Under the pieces are notes generated by a model, which had not been told where the DNA came from, ran no database searches, and worked only from the letters and a program-made list of their open reading frames with translations. Shown piece by piece: positions 1-8,673 of a stretch of DNA of 64,000 nt; position 1 is the first letter of the stretch; each line of letters opens with the position of its first letter. Source of the DNA: Planctomycetota bacterium (lineage in GTDB: Bacteria > Planctomycetota > UBA1135 > UBA2386); contig JAEUHR010000053.1 in NCBI GenBank assembly GCA_016794425.1, positions 1 to 64,000 of the forward strand. The letters are read 5' to 3'. The position numbers and the translations under genes were made by a program.

Positions 1-397
1 GGCGCAGTTCGGTCGGGTCGGTCGGGTAACCAGCCGAGCCGGCGTGCCGCGCCGGCCGCGCCGGCAGCCCGGCGAACGCCGCGGCAGCGGCGCGCACGGC
101 CGCGGTGAACCGCGGGCCGAGCAACAGGCCCCGCTCGGCCAGCTGGCCGACCACTTCGCGCACATCGGCCAGCGTCAGCCCGTTGCCGAGCTGGGCCGCG
201 GCCTCGGCGCGGATCCGGGCGAGGCTCCGGGTGCCGTCGCAGCGGCCGACGATCGTCAGCAGCGCGGCCGGCACGAAGGTCGGTTCGCTGACGCCGAGCC
301 GGTCGGTCAGCACGATGCCGGCGCCGCCTTGGCCGTCGACGTGCTGCACGTCGAGCGCGCGCACGGCGGGGTGGTCGAACTCGGCGTCCGGGGGCAT
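1..397 (-). CDS. AmmeMemoRadiSam system protein B (MEMO1 family), N-terminal part
   Basis: Only the first 132 codons are inside the window; the reading frame is open to base 1. Residues 10-95 form a small helical domain (GRCDGTRSLARI, then DVREVVGQLAERGLLL) that looks like the PqqD/RRE-like winged-helix module often fused in front of bacterial MEMO1 homologues. The last residues, AGYPTDPTELR, match the start of the MEMO domain, where this family usually carries a 'G-x-YP-x-DP-x-x-L' signature. MEMO proteins are dioxygenase-like folds of uncertain bacterial function, usually co-encoded with an AMMECR1 protein and a radical SAM enzyme; those partners would lie to the left, outside this window. 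The ATG at 395-397 is chosen because the conserved domain begins right after it. Divergent from the sigma54 activator gene. Confidence 0.68.
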   Translation of the reverse strand, partial: MPPDAEFDHPAVRALDVQHVDGQGGAGIVLTDRLGVSEPTFVPAALLTIVGRCDGTRSLARIRAEAAAQLGNGLTLADVREVVGQLAERGLLLGPRFTAAVRAAAAAFAGLPARPARHAGSAGYPTDPTELR

Positions 398-508
398 CGG
401 CGGGGGCGGCGCGTTTCGCCGCGCGGCGGGTAGCATGCGAGCAGGCGTCGGTGGCGGCTCGCGTTACGACGGGCGACGCCGAGCCTATCCGCAGTGGTAC
501 CTGCCCGC

Positions 509-2509
509 ATGTCCCAAGGCCCCTTCCTGCTCGTCGTCACCTGCGACGGCAAGTCCGAGACCCACGCGTTCCACCAGGACGTCGTGTCGATCGGCCGTTC
601 GCGCGAGTGCGACCTGTTCCTGCCCGACCGCCTGATCTCGCGCATCCACTGCCGGGTCGAGCGGGTCGACGGGGTGTTCGCGCTGGTCGACGCCGGCGCG
701 CAGAACCCGGCCAAGCTGCGTGGTCGGCCGGTACTGCGCGCCGAACTGAAGGTCGGCGAGTCGTTCACGCTCGGCAACTACTCGATCGAACTGGCGATGC
801 CGGCGGTCGAGAACGCCTCGGTCGACGAGACCCGGCCCGGCGAGCACCCGCGCGGCGGCCACGACCTGGTCGCGTTCCTGCAGATCGCGCGGGCGCTGAA
901 CGAGGAGCAGGACCTGACCCGGCTGCTGACGCAGATCGTCGACGCCGCGATCCGCATGTGCGGCGCCGAGCGCGGCTTCCTGATGCTCGGCAAGTCCGGC
1001 GAACACTCGGTCGAGGTGGCGCGCAACTTCGCGCAGGAAGAGGTGCTGTCGCCGGAGTTCAAGATCTCGCGCACGATCGCCAACCGCGTCTCCGCGACCG
1101 GCGTGCCGGAGCTGACCACGAACGCGCAGGAGGACGACCGCTTCCGCGACCTGCAGTCGGTCACGGACCTGCGGCTGCGGTCGGTGCTGTGCATCCCGAT
1201 CCGGATCCAGAGCGAGATCGGCGGCGTGCTCTACGTCGACAACCGGCTCCAGCAGCAGGTGTTCCAGGAGCGCGAGAAGCAGCTCCTGCTGTCGTTGGCC
1301 GACCACGCCGGCACCGCGATCCACAACGCGCGCAGCGTCGAGCAGCTGCGCGGCAAGCAGCTCGAACTGCAGGCCGCGCTCGACCGCGTCGACCAGCTGA
1401 ACGCGGCGCTGAAGGGCCAGCTGCAGGAGCGCACCAACGAACTGACGCAGATCCGCGAGGAACTGAGTCCGGCCAGCCTCGGCCTGCGCAGCAAGTACGA
1501 CTACAAGCAGATCGTCGGCCAGAGCCGCGCGATGCGCGCCGTGTTCGCGCTGCTCGACAAGTACATCGAAGCCGACGATCCGGTGCTGATCACCGGCGAT
1601 TCGGGCACCGGCAAGGAGCTGGTCGCACGGGCGATCCACGTGCACAGCCGCCGCAGCCAGTGTCCGTTCATCAGCGAGAACTGCGCCGCGCTGCCCGAGG
1701 CGCTGCTCGAGAGCGAGCTGTTCGGTTACGTGAAGGGCGCCTTCACCGGTGCGACGAGCAACAAGAAGGGCCTGCTCGAGAGTGCACACGGCGGCGTGCT
1801 GTTCCTCGACGAGGTCGGCGACATGCCGCTCGACCTGCAGAAGAAGCTGCTGCGCGTGCTGCAGGAAGGCGAGGTGCGACCGCTCGGCGGCCGCGAGACC
1901 GTGCGCGTCGACGTGCGGCTGATCTGCGCCACGAACCGCAACCTGGAGCTGATGGTCCGCGACGGCGACTTCCGCGAGGACCTCTACTACCGGCTGGCGG
2001 TGCTGCCGGTGCACCTGCCGCCGCTGCGCGACCGCCGCGAGGACATCCCGCTGCTGGTGAAGCGCTTCCTCGGCGACCTCGGCCGCGACCAGCACGCGCG
2101 CGTGCGGGTGAGCCCCGACGCGATGGAGCGGCTCACGCACTACGACTGGCCCGGCAACGTGCGCGAACTGCAGAACGAGGTCCGCCGCGCGGCGATCCTC
2201 GGCGACGGCGTGATCCTCGAGGCGCACCTCAGCGAACACGTGCGCGAAGGACGCCGCGGCCCGGGATCGACGTTCGCCGACGACGGGCTGGTGCCGGCCG
2301 AACGCGGCACGACGCTGCCCGACATGGTGCGCGAACTCGAGATCCGCGAGATCCAGAAGGCGTTCGACCGCGCGCAGGCCAACAAGAGTCGGGCCGCCGA
2401 TCTGCTCGGGTTGTCGCGGTTCGCCCTGCAGCGCAAACTCGACAAGTACGCGCTCGACGCGACCGGTCGGCCGACCGGCGCACCGGTGCGCGACGACGAG
2501 ACCGCGTGA
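509..2509 (+). CDS. FHA-GAF sigma54-dependent transcriptional activator
   Basis: A 666-residue enhancer-binding protein. Residues 1-98 are an FHA phosphothreonine-binding domain (GRSRECDL near 29, SRIH near 44). A GAF sensor domain follows at about 120-290, then a short coiled coil. The AAA+ domain has Walker A GDSGTGKE near 363, the sigma54-contact loop GAFTGAT near 409 and Walker B VLFLDE. A Fis-type helix-turn-helix closes the protein (about 615-655). It should remodel sigma54 RNA polymerase at enhancer-dependent promoters when signalled. The FHA domain replaces the usual receiver domain, so control is probably by Ser/Thr phosphorylation. The stop codon overlaps the GTG of the next gene, a Ser/Thr kinase, suggesting kinase and regulator act together (inference). 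ATG 509 is preferred to GTG 494 because the FHA fold starts directly after it. Confidence 0.93.
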   Translation: MSQGPFLLVVTCDGKSETHAFHQDVVSIGRSRECDLFLPDRLISRIHCRVERVDGVFALVDAGAQNPAKLRGRPVLRAELKVGESFTLGNYSIELAMPAVENASVDETRPGEHPRGGHDLVAFLQIARALNEEQDLTRLLTQIVDAAIRMCGAERGFLMLGKSGEHSVEVARNFAQEEVLSPEFKISRTIANRVSATGVPELTTNAQEDDRFRDLQSVTDLRLRSVLCIPIRIQSEIGGVLYVDNRLQQQVFQEREKQLLLSLADHAGTAIHNARSVEQLRGKQLELQAALDRVDQLNAALKGQLQERTNELTQIREELSPASLGLRSKYDYKQIVGQSRAMRAVFALLDKYIEADDPVLITGDSGTGKELVARAIHVHSRRSQCPFISENCAALPEALLESELFGYVKGAFTGATSNKKGLLESAHGGVLFLDEVGDMPLDLQKKLLRVLQEGEVRPLGGRETVRVDVRLICATNRNLELMVRDGDFREDLYYRLAVLPVHLPPLRDRREDIPLLVKRFLGDLGRDQHARVRVSPDAMERLTHYDWPGNVRELQNEVRRAAILGDGVILEAHLSEHVREGRRGPGSTFADDGLVPAERGTTLPDMVRELEIREIQKAFDRAQANKSRAADLLGLSRFALQRKLDKYALDATGRPTGAPVRDDETA

Positions 2510-5500
2510 CCTTCGCCCAGCCGTTCACGGACTACGAGATCCTCGATCGCGTCGGGGCCGGCGCGATGGGGACCGTCTTCAAGGCGCGGCACAAGCGACT
2601 GAACCGCATCGTCGCGCTGAAGGTGTTGAAGCCGTCGCTGGCGCGCGACGGCCGCTACGTCGACCGGCTGCGGCGCGAGGCGCGCATCGTCGCGTCGCTG
2701 AACCACCCGAACATCGTCACCGGTTACGACCTCGGCGAAGAAGGCGGCTACCACTTCTTCGTGATGGAGTTCGTCGAGGGCAAGTCGCTGCGTGCGCTGC
2801 TCGTCGAGTGGGGCATGTTCGCCGAGGAATACGTGCGCCGCGTCGCGCGCCAGGTCGCGCAGGCACTCGATCACGCCTACCAGCGCGGCGTGATCCACCG
2901 CGACATCAAGCCCGGCAACATCCTGATCGACGAGCGCGGCGAGGTGAAGCTGACCGACATGGGCCTCGCCAAGGGGCCCGCGGACCTGACGCTGACGCGC
3001 GACGGCGCGACCGTCGGCACGCCGCAGTACATCTCGCCGGAGCAGGCGCGCAACCCGCAGGACGTCGACGTGCGCAGCGACCTCTACTCGCTCGGCGCGA
3101 CGCTCTACCACATGGCCACCGGCGTGCCGCCGTTCCGCGGCGACACGATGGCGCAGCTGATCACCAAGGTGCTGAACGAGGCGCCGACGCCGCCCAACGA
3201 GGTCAATCCGGCGCTGTCCGAGGGCCTGTCGCTGGTGGTGCGCAAGCTGCTCGCCAAGGACCTGCGGGTGCGCTACCAGACACCGGGCGAACTGCTCGAC
3301 GACCTCGACCGTGTCGAGCAGTCGCTGCCGCCGGCGGTCGACGTGTCGCGGCTCGACGCCGACGAAGGCAGCCGGTTCGGGGCGTGGTGGAAGTTCGGTG
3401 GCGTGCTGCTGGTCGCGGGGCTGCTCGGGCTCGCGCTGTGGATCGGCATGCAGCTGCGCGACGACGCGCCGGCGCCGCCGACCGCCGAGGAGTTCCTGGC
3501 GCGGCTCGATGCCGAGCTGGCGACGCAGCCGTCGCCCGCCGCCCGGCTGCGTGTGCTGCGCGTGCCGACCACGCCGCCACCCGGCTGCGAGGCCGAACTG
3601 CTGCAGCGCGAACGCCGTGTCGCCGCCGAGCTGCAGGCGGCGTTCGACGGCGTCGCCGCGGCGCTGCAGGGCGCCGACTGGCCGGACCTCGCCGGCTGGC
3701 TGCGCGATCCGCTGGTGTGGCCCGACCGCGCCCGCGTCGAACGGGAACGCGTGCAGCCGCGCCTGGCCGCCGCCACCGGGATCGCGCCCGGGCAGGTGCC
3801 GCCGCAGGTGCGCACGCTGCGGCTCGACGAGCTGCTGGGCCGCATCGAGCGCGAGCTGGTCGAACGCGACCAGGAGCTGCTGCGGCGGTTCGAGCTGCAT
3901 CTGACCTCGCCGTTGCCGGCGCGCGCCGACGAACGCGTGCGCGCCGGCGACTTCGTGACCGCCGAACGGCTCTGGCGCGACGCCGTGCCCGGGTTCTTCG
4001 ACGGCGTGCGCCAGCCGCTGCCCGAGCGGCTGGCCGCGGCGACGGCGCAGCGCATGGGCGACCTGTACGAGCGCGCGCGCCGCGGTGCGGTCGCGGCGAT
4101 CGACGCCGCCGAGACCGCGGTCACGGCGGCGTTCGTCGCCGAGGTCGAAGAGGTGGCCGGCTCGCTGGCGGAACGGCTGCGCGACGGCGAGCCCGCCGAC
4201 CTGGTCGCCGCGTCGCTGCAGCAGTTCCGACAGGACCTGCAGCAGGTGTGGCCGCCGCACGGCCAGTTCCGCTCGGGCCGCGACCCGTGGCCCGATGCCG
4301 AGCGCCGCCTCGGCGTCGTGCAGCAGGCGGTCGCGGCGGCGGTGGTGCGTGAGGCGGCACAGCGGTTCGAGCGCCGCTGCGATCTCGCCTGGCGCACGTT
4401 CTGCCACGGCGGTGCGACCGACGCGCTCGCGGTGCTGGCCGGCGCGGCACCGACGACCCCGCAGCAGGCCGAGCGGCAGCAGCGCCACGCGCAGGCGCTG
4501 GCGGCGGCGCACGCGGTCGAGCTGGCGGTGGTGCGCACGATCGCACGGTCGACGACGCCCGTGGTGGCGTTCCCGCGCAGCGGGCCGGTGCAGGCCGTCG
4601 AACTGCGCGCCGAAGCGACCGCCGACGGCGGCTTGCGGCTGGTGAGCCAGCGCGTCGGCCAGCCGCCGCGCGCGGCGCGGCTCGGCGAGTTCCGGTTCTC
4701 GGACCTGCTGGCCTGGCTGCGCCAGCAAGGGCTCGATCCGCTGCGCGACGTGCCCGCGGCGCAGCGGCTGCTCGGTTCGGTCACGGTCGCGCTGGCCGGC
4801 GACGATCTCAACGGCATCGGCGCGCGGCTGGCAGAGCTCGAAGCCGACGGCGATCGGTTCCTCGGTGACGACGTGTGGCCGCGCATCGTCGCGGTGCGCG
4901 GCGAGGATCCCGAAGGCGAGGTCGACCGCGCTTCGCTGCTGGCGGGCCTGCGGCGCGCGCGCGAGGCGGCGGCCGCCGCCGGTTCGCTGAACGAACTCGA
5001 GGCCGCGATCCTGACCTTCCAGGCGCGCGTGTCGACGGCCGAGATGGCGGACCAGGAACGCCACGAACTGCGCGCGGCGCAGCAGTGGCTGCGGCTCGAA
5101 CGCCGCCGCCGTGACCTGCTCGACGAACTGCGCGGCGCCGCGCCGGCCGGGGCCGAGGCGCGCGTCGTCATCGCCGGCGACCAGCTCGACGTCGAGGTCG
5201 CGTTCGGCGGCGGCGCCCTGCTGCGCGGCGCCGCGGAGGGCTGGCAGCAGCGGCAGGGCGCGCTCGAGTTCGCCGGCGGCGAGCGGCCGTGGCCCGAGCT
5301 GCCGCAGCAGCTGCTGCGCTGCACGACCGGGCTCGACGGCAGCGCCGTGCGGGCCCAGGCCGAACTCGACCTGGTGCTGCCGCCGGCCGCGGTCGGCCGC
5401 CGGCTCTACGTGGTCGAGTTCCGCGGCATCGCGGTGCTGCTGACGGTGTCCGCCAACGACGTCGCCTACGCGGCGCTGGTCGACGGCGATCCGCGCCGCG

Positions 5501-5775
5501 AGGAGCTGGCGCAACGCGCGTTCACGCGGGCGATGCAGGGCGCGCTGCAGCCGGCGCGCGCGCTGGTGGTGCCCGGCGGCGTGCACCGGCTGCGCATCGA
5601 CGTCACGGCGTCGGTGACGCGCCGGCGTGCCACGGTCGCGGTCGACCTCGACGGCGCCGTGCTGATCGACCGCGAACTGCACGAGCTGCAGGCGAGCCAG
5701 CCGCTCGACGTCGTCGTGCTGCCGCAGCAGGAGATCGCGCTGCGTCGCGTCGCGGTGCGCGCGCTCGGGCTCTGA
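2506..5775 (+). CDS. Membrane Ser/Thr protein kinase with large C-terminal extracytoplasmic region
   Basis: A 1089-residue protein starting at a GTG that overlaps the upstream TGA (GTGA). Residues 10-270 are a Hanks-type kinase: glycine loop GAGAMG (17-22), VALK lysine (39), catalytic loop HRDIKPGN (near 130), and SPEQ in place of APE. The magnesium motif is DMG rather than DFG, a change seen in other bacterial kinases of this type and compatible with activity. One transmembrane helix lies near 292-315. The remaining 770 residues, rich in Ala, Arg, Leu and Glu, contain no domain I recognise; parts look like helical repeats and the last 190 residues look beta-rich. The kinase domain is cytoplasmic, the long tail presumably periplasmic and sensory. 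The likely substrate is the FHA regulator encoded just upstream (inference from coupling). Confidence 0.92.
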   Translation: MTFAQPFTDYEILDRVGAGAMGTVFKARHKRLNRIVALKVLKPSLARDGRYVDRLRREARIVASLNHPNIVTGYDLGEEGGYHFFVMEFVEGKSLRALLVEWGMFAEEYVRRVARQVAQALDHAYQRGVIHRDIKPGNILIDERGEVKLTDMGLAKGPADLTLTRDGATVGTPQYISPEQARNPQDVDVRSDLYSLGATLYHMATGVPPFRGDTMAQLITKVLNEAPTPPNEVNPALSEGLSLVVRKLLAKDLRVRYQTPGELLDDLDRVEQSLPPAVDVSRLDADEGSRFGAWWKFGGVLLVAGLLGLALWIGMQLRDDAPAPPTAEEFLARLDAELATQPSPAARLRVLRVPTTPPPGCEAELLQRERRVAAELQAAFDGVAAALQGADWPDLAGWLRDPLVWPDRARVERERVQPRLAAATGIAPGQVPPQVRTLRLDELLGRIERELVERDQELLRRFELHLTSPLPARADERVRAGDFVTAERLWRDAVPGFFDGVRQPLPERLAAATAQRMGDLYERARRGAVAAIDAAETAVTAAFVAEVEEVAGSLAERLRDGEPADLVAASLQQFRQDLQQVWPPHGQFRSGRDPWPDAERRLGVVQQAVAAAVVREAAQRFERRCDLAWRTFCHGGATDALAVLAGAAPTTPQQAERQQRHAQALAAAHAVELAVVRTIARSTTPVVAFPRSGPVQAVELRAEATADGGLRLVSQRVGQPPRAARLGEFRFSDLLAWLRQQGLDPLRDVPAAQRLLGSVTVALAGDDLNGIGARLAELEADGDRFLGDDVWPRIVAVRGEDPEGEVDRASLLAGLRRAREAAAAAGSLNELEAAILTFQARVSTAEMADQERHELRAAQQWLRLERRRRDLLDELRGAAPAGAEARVVIAGDQLDVEVAFGGGALLRGAAEGWQQRQGALEFAGGERPWPELPQQLLRCTTGLDGSAVRAQAELDLVLPPAAVGRRLYVVEFRGIAVLLTVSANDVAYAALVDGDPRREELAQRAFTRAMQGALQPARALVVPGGVHRLRIDVTASVTRRRATVAVDLDGAVLIDRELHELQASQPLDVVVLPQQEIALRRVAVRALGL

Positions 5776-5793
5776 CCGCGCGCGGCGAGCCGG

Positions 5794-6942
5794 TCACGGG
5801 CCGGGGGCCGCGGCCGGCTGCGTGGTGCCGTCGTCGGCGAGCCCGGCCGCGACCGGTTCGATGCCGCGTACGACAGTGCGCAGGAAGTCGTCGAGGCCGC
5901 GGTGTGCCAACGGGCTGCCGGCCAGTGCGGTCGCCGCGGCGTGTTCGCGCGCCAGCAGCGCGCAGGCCAGCGACGCCAGCTCGTCGTCGTTCTGGCGGTG
6001 CAACCGCCCTGCCAGCAGGTAGTCGAGGTCCGGCGCCGGCGCCAGCCGCCGTGCGGTGTGCAGCCGCGCCGAGGTCGCGGCGCGGTCGGCGGCGCTGCCC
6101 GGGCGCCACTCGGCGCGGTGGTGCGTCGCCTGCTCGTGCACGCTGGCGCCGAGTTCGTGCAGGCGGGCGGCGATGCACGCGCGCGTGCACGGGTCGTCGC
6201 TGCGCAGCAGCGCGCCGGCCAGCCGTTCGCGCGCCAGTTCGGTGTCGCCGCGATGCGCCGCCAGTTCGCCGAGCTGCCGATGGCCGCCCGGCGACAGCGC
6301 GTCGAGCCGCAGCGCCTGCAGCAGCAGCTCCTCGGCGCGCGCCGGTTCGCCGTGCGCGAGCCGGACCTGCGCCGCGGCGACCGCACGCGTACCGGTGAGC
6401 CGCGCCAGGTTGGGTTCGGTGAGGCCGGCGCGATGCGCGTCGGGATCGGCCGCCAGCGCGAACGCGCGGTCCAGCACCTGCGCGGCGTCGGCGGCGACGC
6501 CGGGCGGCAGGTCGGCGACGACGCTGGCGCCGCGTGGCCCGGCCTGCACCTGCACGGTCAGCCGCTCGGTCGCCGCACCGCGGAAGCCGGGCAGCGCCAG
6601 CGCGCCGCGCTGCGGCACCGCCGTCAGGTGGCCGGCCGCGTCCCAGTGCAGGCGATGGCTCGCGCGCGGCACCCAGGGGCCGTCCCCGCAGCGTTCGTAG
6701 ACGATCGCGAACGCGCCGTCGGCGAGCGGCGACGCCGGTGCGCCGGCCGCCTGCGGCACCGGATCGGCGAACGGCAGCAGGTGGCGGATCGCACCGGCGG
6801 TCACCATCGCGGCGGTGTCGGCCGGCAGCGGCAGGCAGCGTTCGTAGGCGACGGTGCCCGTCGGTCGCGGCGCGCCGGCGCACGCCGCGGCGAACGCGGC
6901 GGCGACCATGGCGGCAGTGCGGCGGATGGCGGGCAGCGGCAT
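5794..6942 (-). CDS. Lipoprotein with TPR-like helical repeats, function unknown
   Basis: 382 residues. The N-terminus has a hydrophobic signal ending in AAFAAAC near residue 21, a lipoprotein signal with an acceptor cysteine, so the protein is probably membrane-tethered in the periplasm. Residues 25-170 form a domain I do not recognise. From about 190 to 360 the sequence has repeated helical units containing the ARAEELLLQALRLD type of motif, typical of tetratricopeptide repeats that bind other proteins. It converges with the kinase gene, whose stop lies 18 bases away. No function is proposed. Confidence 0.75.
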   Translation of the reverse strand: MPLPAIRRTAAMVAAAFAAACAGAPRPTGTVAYERCLPLPADTAAMVTAGAIRHLLPFADPVPQAAGAPASPLADGAFAIVYERCGDGPWVPRASHRLHWDAAGHLTAVPQRGALALPGFRGAATERLTVQVQAGPRGASVVADLPPGVAADAAQVLDRAFALAADPDAHRAGLTEPNLARLTGTRAVAAAQVRLAHGEPARAEELLLQALRLDALSPGGHRQLGELAAHRGDTELARERLAGALLRSDDPCTRACIAARLHELGASVHEQATHHRAEWRPGSAADRAATSARLHTARRLAPAPDLDYLLAGRLHRQNDDELASLACALLAREHAAATALAGSPLAHRGLDDFLRTVVRGIEPVAAGLADDGTTQPAAAPGP

Positions 6943-7038
6943 GGGACCCGGTCCGCGTTTCGGCTGACAACGCCCGCCGCTGCACGCGCGTGGCCGCCGG
7001 CGTCCCGGATCGGGACCGGGCCGTGGGGCGCGGCCGGA

Positions 7039-7416
7039 TCAGTGCTCGGCGACGACGAACGCGGTCGCGGTGTCGGCCGTGTGCGTGACGCTGGCGTGCC
7101 ACCGGCGGATGCCCAGCGCGGCGGCGCGCGCCGCCGCGGCGCCGTCGAGGGCGACCTGCAGGGCGCCCGCCGGGTCGCGCAACAGCTCGATCTGCAGGAA
7201 GCCGATGCCGTGCGCCCAGCCGGTGCCGAGGCACTTCATCACCGCCTCCTTGGCGCAGAACCGCGCCGCGATCGACTCGGCCGGCAGCGCGCGTGCCTCG
7301 CAGTAGGCGCGTTCGCGCGGCGTCAGCACGCGCGCCGTGAACCGCGCGCCGCCGCGCCGCCACAGGCCGTCGATGCGCGCGATCGCGACCGAATCGACGC
7401 CGACCGCGACGATCAC
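7039..7416 (-). CDS. acpS: Holo-[acyl-carrier-protein] synthase
   Basis: 125 residues, the usual size for AcpS, which transfers 4'-phosphopantetheine from CoA to a serine of acyl carrier protein in the cytoplasm. The magnesium-binding region (AVGVDSVAIARI, Asp at residue 8) and the second motif ARFCAKEAVMKCLG are clear. The start is a GTG whose last base is shared with the TGA of the upstream JAMM gene (GTGA overlap), so translation is probably coupled. An upstream in-frame extension of about 100 codons exists but is the shadow of the JAMM gene and shows no AcpS similarity. Confidence 0.92.
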   Translation of the reverse strand: MIVAVGVDSVAIARIDGLWRRGGARFTARVLTPRERAYCEARALPAESIAARFCAKEAVMKCLGTGWAHGIGFLQIELLRDPAGALQVALDGAAAARAAALGIRRWHASVTHTADTATAFVVAEH

Positions 7417-7862
7417 GCCGGCACCTCGCCGGCCGCGATCGCGTACGGCACGATCGCGTACGGCAGCGGCCGCACCGACTCGCGGTCGCGCCAGAAGGCG
7501 CCGACGGTCCAGGCGTCCGGCGCCGCGGCGCCGAGGATCAGTTGCACGCAGTCGGGCCACAGCTCGGCGCGGTCGCGCAGCGACGGCGCGGCGCTGGCGC
7601 GCGGATGGCTGTGCGCGAACCCGACGCAGGCGAGGCCGCGGTCGCGCAGTGCCGCCTCGGCGGCGAGAAACCAGGTCGGCGCGACGGCGAAGTGGTCGCC
7701 GGCGCCGGCGTCGGGGCACGGCAGGCAGGTGGCCACGTGCACGGTGTCGCCGGCATGGCGGCCGCCGAGCACGGCGGCCACTTCGCGCGGCCAGGCGGCA
7801 GCGGCGGCACGCCGCAGCGCGTGGTCGGCGGCGGCGGCGGCGAGCACACGGGCGGGGATCAA
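7413..7862 (-). CDS. JAMM/MPN+ metalloprotease
   Basis: 149 residues covering a single JAB1/MPN/Mov34 fold. The zinc-binding JAMM motif is complete: HSHP at 84-87, Ser 94 and Asp 97, with the upstream catalytic glutamate probably Glu 27 (PREVAAVLGG). Bacterial members of this family remove small ubiquitin-like or MoaD/ThiS-like proteins, or cleave after their Gly-Gly tails. Here it is translationally coupled to acpS, an unusual partner. The TTG at 7862 gives the longest form; GTG at 7847 is an alternative start. The MoaD-MoaE fusion encoded at 30503 keeps an internal Gly-Gly and would be a possible substrate (inference only). Confidence 0.85.
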   Translation of the reverse strand: MIPARVLAAAAADHALRRAAAAAWPREVAAVLGGRHAGDTVHVATCLPCPDAGAGDHFAVAPTWFLAAEAALRDRGLACVGFAHSHPRASAAPSLRDRAELWPDCVQLILGAAAPDAWTVGAFWRDRESVRPLPYAIVPYAIAAGEVPA

Positions 7863-7935
7863 GGTCGGCGAGCCTACGCGACCGGCCGGGCGTTGTCCCG
7901 GTCCGCTCGTGCGTGCCTTTCCGCGGACCCTCTGC

Positions 7936-7941
7936 TAGCCT
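7936..7941 (+). promoter_or_regulatory. Candidate -10 box upstream of skp-like gene
   Basis: TAGCCT preceded by TGC, giving an extended -10 look, 36 bases before the start of the OmpH-like gene. No clear -35 box. Similar TAnnnT boxes precede several other genes in the window. Confidence 0.35.
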
Positions 7942-7976
7942 GCCCGCACCGCCCGGTGGGGCGGCGAAGGTCCTGC

Positions 7977-8669
7977 ATGTCGACGCTGCATCGTTCGTGG
8001 GTCGCGGCCTGTGCCGCGCTGTCGTTGGCCACGCTCCCGGTCGCTCTGCGCGGCCAGGACGACGGCAAGCCGAAACCGGTGGCGCCGCAGACGCTGGTCG
8101 TCGGCACGGTCGACTTCGACAAGGCGTTCAACGCCTACCCGCGCACGGCGAAGGAGCACGAGCGGCTGCAGAAGATCGCCGACGGCTCGAAGAAGCAGGT
8201 CGAGCAGCTCACCGCGCGCATCGAGGAGCTGAAGGCGTCGATCGCGACGCTGGCCGAGGGTTCGTTCGAGCGCGAGGCCAAGCAGTTCGACCTGGAAATG
8301 GCGATGCAGCAGCGCCAGGGTCTGGCCAAGCTGCTCGGCGACCAGCTCGACGCCGAGCGCATGCGCGTGCAACTGGCGATCTACGAAGACCTCGACGCCG
8401 CCATCCAGCGGCTGGCGCAGGACCGCGGCGTGCAACTGGTGCTGCGCGCCGAACCGATGCCGCCCGCACCGGGCGCCGACAAGGCCTCGCTGCGCGACGT
8501 GCGCGAGCGCGTGATCACGTTCGAGCGGCGCCAGGTGTGGTTCGCCGCCCAGCAGCTCGACCTGACGGCCGACCTGATCAAGCTGCTGCAGGTGTGGCCG
8601 CTCGACGACGGCAAGGACAAGCCGAAGGCGCCGGCGGCGCCGGCCGGCGGCAACGGCGGAGGCCTGTAG
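7977..8669 (+). CDS. skp: Skp/OmpH-like periplasmic chaperone
   Basis: 230 residues with a cleavable signal peptide (hydrophobic 8-24, ending ALRGQ). The mature part has the OmpH pattern: a beta segment with VGTVDFDKAFNAYPRT, a long charged coiled coil (about 55-130), then a beta segment (GVQLVLRAEP). Skp holds unfolded outer membrane proteins in the periplasm and is commonly encoded next to lipid A genes, exactly as here: lpxC-fabZ begins four bases after its stop. The tail is a low-complexity Lys/Pro/Ala/Gly stretch. It is longer than E. coli Skp (161 residues). A candidate -10 box lies at 7936. Confidence 0.83.
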   Translation: MSTLHRSWVAACAALSLATLPVALRGQDDGKPKPVAPQTLVVGTVDFDKAFNAYPRTAKEHERLQKIADGSKKQVEQLTARIEELKASIATLAEGSFEREAKQFDLEMAMQQRQGLAKLLGDQLDAERMRVQLAIYEDLDAAIQRLAQDRGVQLVLRAEPMPPAPGADKASLRDVRERVITFERRQVWFAAQQLDLTADLIKLLQVWPLDDGKDKPKAPAAPAGGNGGGL

Positions 8670-8673
8670 CCGA

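Noticed and set aside
451..2505. Long plus-strand frame that opens before and runs into the kinase gene, giving 1774 residues
   Set aside because: The first 685 codons are the shadow of the FHA-GAF-sigma54 gene; its Arg/Ala-rich translation has no domains, and the kinase's own GTG lies at 2506.
2140..5682. 1180-residue minus-strand frame opposite the kinase
   Set aside because: Arg/Ala/His/Gln-rich translation typical of the reverse strand in GC-rich coding DNA, no domain.
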